This document shows, one piece after another, positions 8,724 through 17,015 of a DNA stretch of 64,000 nucleotides (position 1 is the stretch's first letter; every line of letters starts with the position of its first letter). The notes below the pieces were generated by a model. The model searched no databases, was not told the DNA's origin, and saw only the letters and a list, made by a program, of their open reading frames with translations. Location of the stretch: NCBI RefSeq assembly GCF_000014685.1, contig NC_008321.1, positions 3,841,001 to 3,905,000 of the forward strand. The letters are read 5' to 3'. Source of the stretch: Shewanella sp. MR-4 (GTDB lineage: Bacteria; Pseudomonadota; Gammaproteobacteria; Enterobacterales; Shewanellaceae). Made by a program: the position numbers and the translations under genes.

Positions 8724-9056
8724 ATGTCAGGATGGTATGAATTAAGCAAAAGCAGTAACGATCAATTTAAGTTTGTGCTTAAGGCTGGTAACGGAGAAGT
8801 CATCCTCACCAGCGAACTCTACACGGGTAAGAGTGGTGCCATGAATGGTATCGAATCCGTTCAAACCAACTCCCCTATCGAAGCCCGATATGCCAAAGAA
8901 GTGGCGAAAAACGATAAGCCGTACTTCAACCTAAAAGCCGCGAACCATCAGATCATTGGCACCAGCCAAATGTATTCGAGTACCGCAGCAAGGGACAACG
9001 GGATCAAGTCGGTAATGGAGAATGGGAAAACCACGACGATTAAAGATCTAACCTAG
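8724..9056 (+). CDS. YegP-family (DUF1508) protein
   Basis: This is a 110-residue protein with an AAGGAG site. Two tandem copies of the DUF1508 unit are visible: WYELSKSSNDQFKFVLKAGN...LYTGKSGAMNGIESV and YFNLKAANHQIIGTSQMYSS...GIKSV. Each is about 50 residues, as in E. coli YegP. The fold is a small alpha/beta homodimer of unknown role. Such genes are frequent passengers on mobile elements. It is the last gene before the tRNA-Leu, so it marks the island edge. Confidence 0.8.
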   Translation: MSGWYELSKSSNDQFKFVLKAGNGEVILTSELYTGKSGAMNGIESVQTNSPIEARYAKEVAKNDKPYFNLKAANHQIIGTSQMYSSTAARDNGIKSVMENGKTTTIKDLT

Positions 9057-9156
9057 TTCGGTATGTGCAGAGTGGTGGATCTTGAAGGGCATGTGTGTAT
9101 CAACAAAAAGCAGGACTTAAAGCGGTAAGTATCTAACAATGCTGGATTTTAGATAC

Positions 9157-9178
9157 AAAAAAACCGACTTAATGTCGG
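9157..9178 (-). terminator. Rho-independent terminator for tRNA-Leu
   Basis: On the minus strand CCGAC, a 5-nt loop and GTCGG are followed by seven T residues. It lies 10 nt past the tRNA CCA end. Confidence 0.8.
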
Positions 9179-9187
9179 CGGTATGTA

Positions 9188-9274
9188 TGGTACCAGAGGA
9201 CGGACTCGAACCGTCACGCTTTTAAGGGCGGTGGATTTTGAATCCACTGTGTCTACCGATTTCACCACTCTGGC
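9188..9274 (-). tRNA. tRNA-Leu (anticodon CAA)
   Basis: This 87-nt gene has a 7-bp acceptor stem (GCCAGAG/CTCTGGT, with G-U at 1-72), a D-arm with GGTAGAC, a 7-nt anticodon loop TTCAAAA (CAA, reads UUG), a long variable arm as in class II tRNAs, a T-arm GGTTCGAGTCC and an encoded CCA. It borders the accessory island, as tRNA genes used for integration often do. Confidence 0.93.
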
Positions 9275-9386
9275 ACAACTTTGGAGCTTCAAAAACTTTG
9301 CAAATCTTTGCAAGGCTTTTGCGTGTTAATTATTTCAAATTAACTCTTAATAACAACAGCTTAGTGAAGTTTAATATCGTAACGCA

Positions 9387-9430
9387 GTGACTTTTGAATC
9401 CGCTGTGTCTACCGATTTCACCACTCTGGC
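9387..9430 (-). pseudogene. 5'-half copy of tRNA-Leu
   Basis: The segment repeats the first ~44 nt of the intact tRNA, from the acceptor 5' strand to the anticodon loop. It has one mismatch over the 39-nt core, and the similarity stops inside the anticodon stem. It lies 113 bp upstream of the intact gene and directly downstream of the probable tRNA promoter. It cannot form a tRNA. It may be an integration or deletion scar or a decayed tandem tRNA. Confidence 0.8.
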
Positions 9431-9480
9431 ATCAATATTTAGAGCTAACAAAAACAAGCAGCTGGCTCTAAGTGCTGGGA

Positions 9481-9508
9481 ATTATACCTTTGCCTTTGAC
9501 AATGGCAA
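9481..9508 (-). promoter_or_regulatory. Sigma-70 promoter for the tRNA-Leu transcript
   Basis: On the minus strand TTGCCA, a 16-nt spacer and a perfect TATAAT are followed by a C-rich stretch. It is about 50 nt ahead of the half-tRNA and ~205 nt ahead of the intact tRNA. Confidence 0.6.
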
Positions 9509-9580
9509 GCCCTTTTCAAAGGCAGGGTAGCAAATTAGTTTTAACCGCTCAAAAATCCAACTCTGATAAACCAAGGCCGG

Positions 9581-11170
9581 TTATTCGGCGCCATGGGCGA
9601 GTAAAAATTGGGTGTATTCTTTATCGCTCTTTTGAATATGATTGACTAGCCAGGCTTTTAAAAATGCCATGAGTTCATCGGCTACATCTTCACCTCTACC
9701 TACCCGCTTTTGAAAGTCAAGTACTTGATCAACGAGTTGAGCATGTTTTTCTTTGTGGGCCACGGTTTGAGGATAGCCAAAACGTGCAAACAGTTCTTCT
9801 TCATAGGAGAAATGGTTCGCGGTGTAATCCACCAGCCCTTGGACGATACGCTTAATCGCCTCAAGCCCATATGCCTCACTTAAGGTCCGGTGTAATTCAT
9901 TGATTAATGAGACTAAGCGTTGGTGCTGACGGTTAATCTCTGGCATGCCGATATCAAGCTCTGGCCCCCATTTTACGAATAACTTGCTCTGGGCTTCGTT
10001 AGAGTTAAACATCTTGGCATCAACTTGGAATCGATGCAGCAGGGAGCCAATTTCCTGCGACATGTTATACACCTTAAGACTGGATAAGTTAGTGTGGTTG
10101 GTATGGCGTGCATTTTTTAGGGCGAGATCGGCCATTACGCTGATATTTTTGTTAATCTCCTCAGCAACCGCATGCTGTTCTTCCGAGGCCGTTGCGATTT
10201 GGTGAGACATATCGGTAATGCTCTCAACCTGAGTCACTATATCCCCCAGAGCTTGATGAGCTTGATCAACCATCAGGGCAGTTTCGTCGGCGATGGTGAC
10301 ATTCTTGAGCATCACTTCCACACTCTGCTGCGCGCCCTTTTGCAGCGTTGTAATCTGCTGCTGAATTTCGGCGGTGGCCTCTGAGGTACGTTTAGCTAAG
10401 TTACGCACTTCATCGGCGACGACCGCAAAGCCACGGCCATGTTCACCGGCGCGCGCACTCTCAATCGCCGCATTGAGTGCCAATAGGTTTGTTTGTTCAG
10501 CCACTTGGGAGATGGTTTCGATAATACTACTAATGCTATTGGTATCGGCGGCGAGGTGCTCGATAACGCCTTTAGTTTGATGAATTTGCGATTTCATATC
10601 GCTGATTTTATTTACGATAGTACCAATTAACTCATCACCGTGTTTCGCCGAGCCTTGGGCAATATCGGCCGCTTGAGCCGTAGTAGCAGCATTGTGTGAC
10701 ACTTCTTGTACGGTGGAGACCATCTGCGTCATTGCCGTTGCGGCCAACTCGGTTTGACGTTCCTGCTCGAGCACGCCCTGTTTTGCCTGTTCGCTGATCG
10801 TTTTAATATCGGTCGCGACTTTCTTCATCCACTCACTCGTATCGACGAGGGAGAGAATAGTGCGGCTGACATCCTCCCCCATGCGGTTGATGCTATGGAC
10901 CACCGAAATAAACACACCCGCATCTTTTTCATCGAGCTGATAACTTAAATCCCCCTCACCTAAGTGATGAGCCGCACGCTCTAAGTGTCTTAAATTACGG
11001 ATGAGTTTGTTAAGATTCAAAAAGAGAATTACGGCAAGAGCAATTAAACTGAATGTTGCCACCCAGTACGCGCTCGTCACTAAACAGTAGAGTGGATATA
11101 AGAATAGGATCATGGGCGCAAAGATAATGCCATATCCCATGCTGCCTTTGTTGACACTGATGTCAGCCAT
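9581..11170 (-). CDS. Methyl-accepting chemotaxis protein with C-terminal hemerythrin domain
   Basis: This is a 529-residue protein. The ATG at 11170 is preceded by GGAG; an upstream in-frame ATG lacks this. Two closely spaced N-terminal membrane segments (about 10-30 and 33-53) have almost no periplasmic loop, so sensing is cytoplasmic. A HAMP-like linker follows, then the signalling domain with the hairpin tip QVAEQTNLLALNAAIESARAGEHGRGF. The last ~135 residues form a bacteriohemerythrin domain with the di-iron ligands visible as HQRL, HFSYEEE, HKEKH and HIQKSDKEY. It probably steers swimming in response to oxygen or another di-iron ligand (family knowledge). Confidence 0.93.
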   Translation of the reverse strand: MADISVNKGSMGYGIIFAPMILFLYPLYCLVTSAYWVATFSLIALAVILFLNLNKLIRNLRHLERAAHHLGEGDLSYQLDEKDAGVFISVVHSINRMGEDVSRTILSLVDTSEWMKKVATDIKTISEQAKQGVLEQERQTELAATAMTQMVSTVQEVSHNAATTAQAADIAQGSAKHGDELIGTIVNKISDMKSQIHQTKGVIEHLAADTNSISSIIETISQVAEQTNLLALNAAIESARAGEHGRGFAVVADEVRNLAKRTSEATAEIQQQITTLQKGAQQSVEVMLKNVTIADETALMVDQAHQALGDIVTQVESITDMSHQIATASEEQHAVAEEINKNISVMADLALKNARHTNHTNLSSLKVYNMSQEIGSLLHRFQVDAKMFNSNEAQSKLFVKWGPELDIGMPEINRQHQRLVSLINELHRTLSEAYGLEAIKRIVQGLVDYTANHFSYEEELFARFGYPQTVAHKEKHAQLVDQVLDFQKRVGRGEDVADELMAFLKAWLVNHIQKSDKEYTQFLLAHGAE

Positions 11171-11486
11171 TTTTGTCTCCTTCAAAAATGCTATTTCACT
11201 TGCTTGCGAGAACTAACTCGTTTGTAACCCGCGGATCTTTGTATCATTTAATGATTTTTTCGTACTCGATACTCTTAAGACTAGTCCCGAATGAAACAAG
11301 AAACAAAGCCCGAAGGAATGACTTTAGCAATATTTTACCAAGCGCTAAATTTGAGCTAGATCACAGGGTTAATCTGTAGTTACAACATTGTTTTAAGATG
11401 TCGATTTTTTATTGATCAAGATCAGTATTTCTTACCGCTAGGGGCGCTAGTGTAGAGGGGACTTCACAGGAAAGAGGATTTCAATC
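11171..11486. other. Divergent intergenic region with FNR-type site
   Basis: This region separates the chemoreceptor gene from the small DUF3149 gene. Apart from the FNR-like site at 11412-11425 and an AAGAGG Shine-Dalgarno near 11472, I see no gene. A promoter for the chemoreceptor must lie in the left half. Confidence 0.4.
11412..11425. promoter_or_regulatory. FNR/EtrA-like binding site
   Basis: TTGATCAAGATCAG matches the FNR consensus TTGAT-N4-ATCAA at 9 of 10 positions. It lies ~60 nt before the DUF3149 start, which suggests anaerobic control. Confidence 0.5.
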
Positions 11487-11618
11487 ATGGCATTTTGGTT
11501 AGATTTAATGTTCGGTAACCCAATTGGTTTACTTTCAATGATCGTTATCTTTAGCACTATAGGGATAATTTCTTATATCACTTGGATGTTCATTGTGAAG
11601 TCCGCGCAACAATCGTAG
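11487..11618 (+). CDS. DUF3149 small membrane protein
   Basis: This is a 43-residue protein beginning MAFWLDLMFGNPIG, with one membrane helix (about 12-36) and a short polar tail. The N-terminal motif and length fit the DUF3149 family of small gammaproteobacterial inner-membrane proteins of unknown function. AAGAGG precedes the ATG. An FNR-like site upstream and a strong terminator downstream make it a self-contained transcription unit, probably induced at low oxygen (inference). Confidence 0.8.
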   Translation: MAFWLDLMFGNPIGLLSMIVIFSTIGIISYITWMFIVKSAQQS

Positions 11619-11668
11619 TTTTTGCTTCCAAATTGTTATTCTGTTCATTGTAAAAATTGCACGTTGTT

Positions 11669-11696
11669 ATGGGGGTTAAGCTAACCCCCATTTTTT
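11669..11696. terminator. Bidirectional terminator
   Basis: A 10-bp stem ATGGGGGTTA / TAACCCCCAT with a 3-nt loop is followed by a T-run. It separates the convergent DUF3149 and SieB-like genes. Confidence 0.85.
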
Positions 11697-11731
11697 GTGC
11701 CTGCGGTGTGCGCTTTAGAACCCAATCCAAA

Positions 11732-12343
11732 TCAAGCGGCGTGTTTACGGTTTTGTACTAAACCATTTAAAAACTGCGGGCGCGCTTTAATCAAATGCTG
11801 CATTTCTTCCTGGCTCGGTTCACCTGCTGGCAAACGTAATACGCCACGATTGAGATACATGCGTGCCTTCATCGAGATTTTATAATCCGCCGTAGGCCCT
11901 TGGATCGCATAATGGCGCTCGTTGCCTAAACATTCGAGGATACAAGCATTGAGTAAGCTTTTAACCGCGGGTTCATTTTGCGGCAATGTCAAAATGGTGG
12001 CGCCCTGTAAAAAGAACTCACGCAATAAGGCACGCTCGGCACGGTCCATCAGGTTGACCTTAGCCTCAATCGTTTCCGTCACGCGTTTATCACTTAAATG
12101 ACGAATCGACTCATCTAAGCCAAGGTTTAATAACTGAGTTAAGAAATAAGCAATTGAAATGATTAGTCCTAGGCCAACGAAATGGGCATGCTCTGGGACA
12201 AACTTATCCAGCGCCAGCATGGCGAGCATATTGGATGGGATCGCCAGCAACACAGCACAGCTTACCATTAGCCATAACATGACACGAAACATCATCTTTT
12301 TAGGGCTGAACAATTTCACTGAATCCAATTTGAGTTTAATCAT
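11732..12343 (-). CDS. SieB-like inner-membrane protein
   Basis: This is a 203-residue protein with two membrane segments (about 20-45 and 52-75), then a cytoplasmic domain with RALLREFFLQGATILTLP and a basic end. The layout resembles the superinfection-exclusion SieB family, which in lambdoid phages aborts infection by other phages. Chromosomal homologues are common in Shewanella and have not been shown to give immunity. The gene is monocistronic, in core-like DNA and not beside phage genes, so a housekeeping envelope role is equally possible. Confidence 0.6.
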   Translation of the reverse strand: MIKLKLDSVKLFSPKKMMFRVMLWLMVSCAVLLAIPSNMLAMLALDKFVPEHAHFVGLGLIISIAYFLTQLLNLGLDESIRHLSDKRVTETIEAKVNLMDRAERALLREFFLQGATILTLPQNEPAVKSLLNACILECLGNERHYAIQGPTADYKISMKARMYLNRGVLRLPAGEPSQEEMQHLIKARPQFLNGLVQNRKHAA

Positions 12344-12510
12344 AGTGTTATCCCGGCGACAAAAAATTGAACTTTAATGGCATAAAGCAAGTTTGATGCC
12401 ACTCTATCTGTCAAAATTGCGGGATATTTCATGGGGATAAAATGCACAATCTGGATGCTTGAGTCTATGCTTATAGTCATTCAACTCGCTATCAAATAAA
12501 GACTATTTAG

Positions 12511-14142
12511 ATGCTGACATTCTTTAGTCAATTTATTAAAAGTCCGATAGGCAGGCATCTCACCTTGTCTATCGTGCTCTTTAGCTCCTTGATTACCTTA
12601 ATGACCACTGCCTACCAATTGGTTAACGACTACCGCGGTGATGTCACTCGAATCGACCGTGTTTTCTCCAATATTGAAAAAGCCAATCTCGATGTCCTCG
12701 CCGCCAGTATCTGGGTCATAGATGAGAGACTAATTAATACTCAGTTGAATGGTCTTATCCAACTGCCTGATATCAACTATATTTCAATCAAAGACGACAG
12801 TGGCCAGGCGTGGAATTCTGGTGCCCAAAAACAAACCCATACACTCAGTAAAACCTTTCCTCTGGTGTATAAGTCACCTACGGATAATATCAATGTCGGC
12901 AGTTTAGAAGTGCAAGTGGATATGGATGCTATCTATCAACGCCTCTACGATAAAGCCATCCTTATTCTGCTATCCAATGGTATTAAAACCTTCCTAGTGG
13001 CTGGATTTATTCTATTTTTGGTCTGGTACAACATCACTAAACACTTAGACAAACTCAGTAATTACTGTAAGCGCATCGATCTCGATAGCGATGTGGAACC
13101 ATTAGACTTCGATCGCAAACAAAAACTCGATGAATTTACCCAAGTAGCCGATGCCATCAATAGCATGCAGGCACAATTACGCGGCTCATTTGAAGCTCTC
13201 AAACGTTCCAAAGCCGAACTGCAAACCTCCTTAGAAGACAGAGAACGTTTATTGAAACTTGAGCGCAGCTATAAGGAAGAACTTGCACGACAAGTCAAAG
13301 AAAGAACTCAGGAATTAGAACAGTCATTAACAGCGCTAAAACGAGCGCAGCAAGTATTAGTCGAGCAGGAAAAAATGGCGGCATTGGGCGGGCTCGTCTC
13401 AGGGGTTGCCCATGAGATCAATACGCCGATCGGCATTTGTTTGACGGCGGCTAGCGCGCAATTGAGTCATATCGAGGAGCTTATAGACCTCATTCACAGC
13501 GAACATGCCACTCTCGACGAGATTAATGCGATTTTAGATGAGTACCAAGAAAGCTGTGAGCTGATAGTCCGTAATATCACCAAGGCCAGTAGTCTTATCC
13601 AAAAATTTAAAACGATCGCCATCGATCGTAGCCATGAAGAACATCAATGCATCAATTTAAAAAGTCAGCTGCAGGAGATTTTAGAATCTACTTTAATCAT
13701 GTATCCCAAGTTAAAAGCGCAAACCCAATTAGAGGTTGAGCCAGCGCTCAACATCCAAACCAATGTTAGCCTGCTCAATCAAATCGTCAGCAATATTCTC
13801 TCCAACGCCTTCACCCATGCCTTCCAAGATAGGGAAAATAATCAAATTCAGATTTCGGCCAAGTTAGAGCAAGGCTATGTGAATATCAGCATCGAAAACA
13901 ATGGTATCGCCATTCCGCCTGAAGTGGCAGAACATATGTTTGAGCCCTTCTTTACCACCAACAGGAGTAAAGGGGGCACTGGATTAGGCTTATCCGCCGC
14001 CTTTAATGCCGCCACACTGCTAAAGGGCACCATGAATTACCAAGCAGACTCAACACTGGGAGGGGCCAAATTCAATATCCGTATTCCCCTTACCCAATGC
14101 GATGCTCCCAAACTGACCACACACCATGACTTTACGATTTGA
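12511..14142 (+). CDS. Membrane sensor histidine kinase (orphan)
   Basis: This is a 543-residue protein. A membrane helix (about 13-33), a periplasmic sensor domain of ~115 residues and a second helix (about 150-172) are followed by a HAMP-like linker, a long coiled coil (about 225-285) and the kinase core. The phospho-acceptor is H301 in VSGVAHEINTP. The N box is NQIVSNILSNA, then come ENNG, FEPFFTTN and GGTGLGLS. No response regulator is adjacent, so the partner is encoded elsewhere. The family is the HPK4-like group with a long coiled coil before the H-box. The ligand is unknown. Confidence 0.9.
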   Translation: MLTFFSQFIKSPIGRHLTLSIVLFSSLITLMTTAYQLVNDYRGDVTRIDRVFSNIEKANLDVLAASIWVIDERLINTQLNGLIQLPDINYISIKDDSGQAWNSGAQKQTHTLSKTFPLVYKSPTDNINVGSLEVQVDMDAIYQRLYDKAILILLSNGIKTFLVAGFILFLVWYNITKHLDKLSNYCKRIDLDSDVEPLDFDRKQKLDEFTQVADAINSMQAQLRGSFEALKRSKAELQTSLEDRERLLKLERSYKEELARQVKERTQELEQSLTALKRAQQVLVEQEKMAALGGLVSGVAHEINTPIGICLTAASAQLSHIEELIDLIHSEHATLDEINAILDEYQESCELIVRNITKASSLIQKFKTIAIDRSHEEHQCINLKSQLQEILESTLIMYPKLKAQTQLEVEPALNIQTNVSLLNQIVSNILSNAFTHAFQDRENNQIQISAKLEQGYVNISIENNGIAIPPEVAEHMFEPFFTTNRSKGGTGLGLSAAFNAATLLKGTMNYQADSTLGGAKFNIRIPLTQCDAPKLTTHHDFTI

Positions 14143-14214
14143 TGCTGTGTTTGATAACGAGTTTGATGTCTAGTGGTGCCAGTAAAAGGCAGGTGAAGCA
14201 GCACTAATGCTACC

Positions 14215-14252
14215 AAACAAAATCCACAGCATTGGCTGTGGATTTTGTTTTT
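14215..14252. terminator. Bidirectional terminator
   Basis: A 16-bp perfect stem (AAACAAAATCCACAGC and its complement) with loop ATTG and flanking A/T runs. It lies between the convergent kinase and tcdA genes. Confidence 0.9.
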
Positions 14253-14284
14253 AAAGATGAGTGCTTAACTTATTGATTCGTAGC

Positions 14285-15103
14285 TTATTCACTTGCGGCT
14301 GGTTCATTTGCAAGTTGGGCGAGCCTAGCAAGTACGCGACTCGCCGCCACAAATCCAAAAGTCCCAGTCACCATAGTGACGGCACCAAAACCAGAGGCAC
14401 AATCCATACGCATAGAGCCATCGGCCGTCGCCTTGCTGCTGCACACGGAACCATCGGCTTGGGGATAAACTAACTGCTCGCTGGAAAACACCGCATCAAC
14501 AGCAAAACGGCGCTGCACATTTTTAGAGAAGTTATATTCACGGCGCAAAATATTACGCACTTTGGCCAGTAAAGGATCTTGATAAGTTTTCGCCAGATCG
14601 GTTAATTGAATTTGGGTAGGATCCGTTTGGCCGCCCGCGCCGCCAACTGTCACTATCTTGATTTTTTGACGTTTACACCAAGCAATCAGTGCCGCCTTTT
14701 GCTTAACCGCATCAATACAATCAACCACATAATCGATATTGCCACCCGCTTTTGACCCGAGCAAATACTCACCAAGGTTATCGACAGTAATAAAGTCTTC
14801 CACTTCATTGACTTGGCAATCGGGATTGATCGAGCGGATCCGCTGCGCCATCACAGCCACTTTAGACTCACCGATCGTCGATGTCAGAGCATGAATTTGA
14901 CGGTTAGTATTAGTCACGCAGATATCATCCAAATCAATCAGAGTGATTTGGCCAATACCACTGCGTGCCAACGCCTCCGCCGCCCATGTGCCCACGCCGC
15001 CAATGCCAATCACCACTACATGGGAGGCGGCAAATTTAGCGAGCGCCTTTTGCCCGTACAAGCGGCCAATGCCACCAAAGCGATTCTGATAGGCTTCAGT
15101 CAT
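14285..15103 (-). CDS. tcdA: tRNA threonylcarbamoyladenosine dehydratase TcdA (CsdL)
   Basis: This is a 272-residue E1-like enzyme that dehydrates t6A37 of ANN-decoding tRNAs to the cyclic ct6A form using ATP. The start is ATG 15103 with AAGGTAAG upstream; the preceding TTG codon is not needed. The Rossmann nucleotide site is VVVIGIGGVGTWAAEALARSG, followed by LIDLDDICVTNTNRQ and VDCIDAVKQK. The C-terminal part has GSVCSSKATADGSMRMDCASGFGA. A hydrophobic tail with conserved FGFVAAS is as in E. coli TcdA. It is monocistronic. Confidence 0.93.
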   Translation of the reverse strand: MTEAYQNRFGGIGRLYGQKALAKFAASHVVVIGIGGVGTWAAEALARSGIGQITLIDLDDICVTNTNRQIHALTSTIGESKVAVMAQRIRSINPDCQVNEVEDFITVDNLGEYLLGSKAGGNIDYVVDCIDAVKQKAALIAWCKRQKIKIVTVGGAGGQTDPTQIQLTDLAKTYQDPLLAKVRNILRREYNFSKNVQRRFAVDAVFSSEQLVYPQADGSVCSSKATADGSMRMDCASGFGAVTMVTGTFGFVAASRVLARLAQLANEPAASE

Positions 15104-15520
15104 CAATACTTACCTTATATCTAACTAACAATGGCCGCCCTTAGAGGATGCGAAAGACAATCTACAGCAGCATAACGCAATAAAAATGCGCCGTGGATTT
15201 TATACGATTTAGGCAAAAAACCGAAATCTATCTCGGTCTAGGTATGCCAAGTTGCACTCAGATACAAAAGTGCAGCCAATGTAGTAATTAACAATTTCCT
15301 GAACCATAGGCTCACACATTAGGTAAAATCAGATTAAAAGTTCGTTTTAACCTTGTAAAACATGATGTTAAAAACATAGCCATTTCAACATCCAATGATC
15401 CAGATCACATTTTAAATTCATTTGCCTGTCACACTGCGAGCATCAAAGCTCCACCCTCCGCAGCGGATAGAGGTCACTCTTGCTGCATAAAAATAATGAT
15501 ATAAGTACAGGAAAATGAAG
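15104..15520 (+). promoter_or_regulatory. Porin upstream region with CRP-type site
   Basis: This is a 400-nt non-coding stretch. A CRP-like palindrome AATGATCCAGATCACA lies at 15394-15409 (one half-site TCACA perfect, the other partial), about 120 nt before the porin start. AGGA at 15509-15512 is 8 nt from the ATG at 15521 but only 2 nt from the ATG at 15515, which favours the second start. Confidence 0.45.
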
Positions 15521-16585
15521 ATGAAAAAGAATCTGCTCGCTACAGCGATTGCCGCTAGTCTCGCATTTTGCTCATTTAGCTCTCAGGCCGATGGCCCAGA
15601 GTTTTACGGCCATGTCGATCTGAGTATCACCGACTCAGAGAAAGGCTATGCCGCTCAAAATCAGAAAGATGGCACAGTACTCGAAAACAACTTTACTTGG
15701 GTTGGTGTTAAAGGTTCAGAAAGCGTTAGTCCATACTTCGATATCATTTATCAAATGGAGTTTGGCGTAGAAAACTTTGATAACTCAAACAAAACCTTTA
15801 ATGCGCGTAATACCTTCCTCGGAGTACGAAGCGTTGCGGGTACCGTTTTAGTCGGCCGTAACGATACGGTATTTAAAGCGTCCGAAGGCGGTTTTGATTT
15901 GTTTGGTAACACCAACGCCGATATCGACCTGTTACTGGCAGGCCAAACTCGCTCTGCTGATGGTATTTCCTATTATTCGCCTAAGATCGCCGATCTTATC
16001 ACCCTCAACGCCACTTATTTGATGAGTGATAACTATGATCAACGCGATAGCCAAGGTAACGAGGTCTACAGCCAAGATCAAATGTATGCCTTAAGCGCTA
16101 CATTAGGGGATAAGACCTTAAAAACCCATAATTACTACGTTGCTGCGGCCTATAACGATGGTATCGATAATATTGAAGCCTACCGCGGTGTCGCCCAAGC
16201 AAAATTTGGCGATTTCCTCTTTGGCGCCATTTATCAGCACAGCGAGCATATTGACGACAGATTCTCAAACCTCTCAGGTGATACCTATTTTGTCAATGCC
16301 GCCTATCTGATGGATGATTTGAAACTGAAGTTAGTTTACGGTAAGGATGACTCAGGTTTAGGTAAATATGTCAGCCGCATGGTCGGCAGCCAAGACAGCG
16401 CCAATCTTGAACAAGTGAGTGATGTGGACCTACAGCAGCTCACTTTAGGCGCAGACTACCGACTTAGCACTAAGACTATGGTCTATGGTCACTACACTCG
16501 CTTCGACGGCGACCTTATGCTAGCCGGTACAAAACAAGACCTAGACGACAACCTATTTACAGTAGGTTTACGTATTGATTTTTAA
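15521..16585 (+). CDS. Outer-membrane porin (gram-negative general porin type)
   Basis: The mature protein is a 16-strand-type trimeric porin. A signal peptide of ~23 residues ends ...SFSSQA before DGPEFYGHVDLS. Typical features are GVKGSE, YQMEFGVE, RNTFLGVRS, the VGRNDT turn and a C-terminal aromatic FTVGLRIDF needed for BAM recognition. It should form a general diffusion pore for small solutes. It is a clear paralogue of the porin that follows at 17016. A strong terminator separates the two, so they are regulated independently. Confidence 0.93.
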   Translation: MKKNLLATAIAASLAFCSFSSQADGPEFYGHVDLSITDSEKGYAAQNQKDGTVLENNFTWVGVKGSESVSPYFDIIYQMEFGVENFDNSNKTFNARNTFLGVRSVAGTVLVGRNDTVFKASEGGFDLFGNTNADIDLLLAGQTRSADGISYYSPKIADLITLNATYLMSDNYDQRDSQGNEVYSQDQMYALSATLGDKTLKTHNYYVAAAYNDGIDNIEAYRGVAQAKFGDFLFGAIYQHSEHIDDRFSNLSGDTYFVNAAYLMDDLKLKLVYGKDDSGLGKYVSRMVGSQDSANLEQVSDVDLQQLTLGADYRLSTKTMVYGHYTRFDGDLMLAGTKQDLDDNLFTVGLRIDF

Positions 16586-16621
16586 TAGTATTATCCTAAT
16601 TCAAAAGAGATAATATTTGAT

Positions 16622-16648
16622 AAAAAAGCGGCTTTGGCCGCTTTTTTA
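16622..16648. terminator. Rho-independent terminator after the first porin
   Basis: AAAAAAGCGGC and its complement flank loop TTTG and are followed by a T-run. Confidence 0.9.
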
Positions 16649-17015
16649 TTGTATCTCGTACTAAATAACATTCTACTCCCCCATTTATGACAAACTTGCG
16701 ACAACATTAGTATATGCTACAGTTAGCCTCGCCGACTCACTTAAGCCTCTGCGCTTTACCTACCTCTTTAGTAGTAAGTGAAAAATACTGTTTTACCACT
16801 TTCACTCCAATTTGCGGTTGAGATATAGGGAAATATCCTAAAAAACCCCGAATATGGACAAGGAGAGCCAAAAACATGATCTGCAACACAGCCTGCAAGT
16901 CGTAAAACTGTAAAAATCGGCGGCAACTTTGTTACCGATTCAAGTAACAAATGTGTAAAACCACACAAAAACCATGAAAAATGGATAAGAACTTAGGTTC
17001 GAGGGAGCACAAAAC
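16649..17015 (+). promoter_or_regulatory. Leader/promoter region of the second porin
   Basis: No gene is visible in 367 nt. TTGCGACA near 16694 followed by TATGCT near 16712 may be part of a promoter. GAGGGAG at ~16999 is the ribosome-binding site for ATG 17016. The long untranslated leader could be a small-RNA target, as is common for porins (inference). Confidence 0.35.

Noticed and set aside
9065..9077. GTGCAGAGTGGTG resembles the tRNA-Leu 5' end in inverse orientation
   Set aside because: The match is 13 nt with a gap and has no extension; probably chance.
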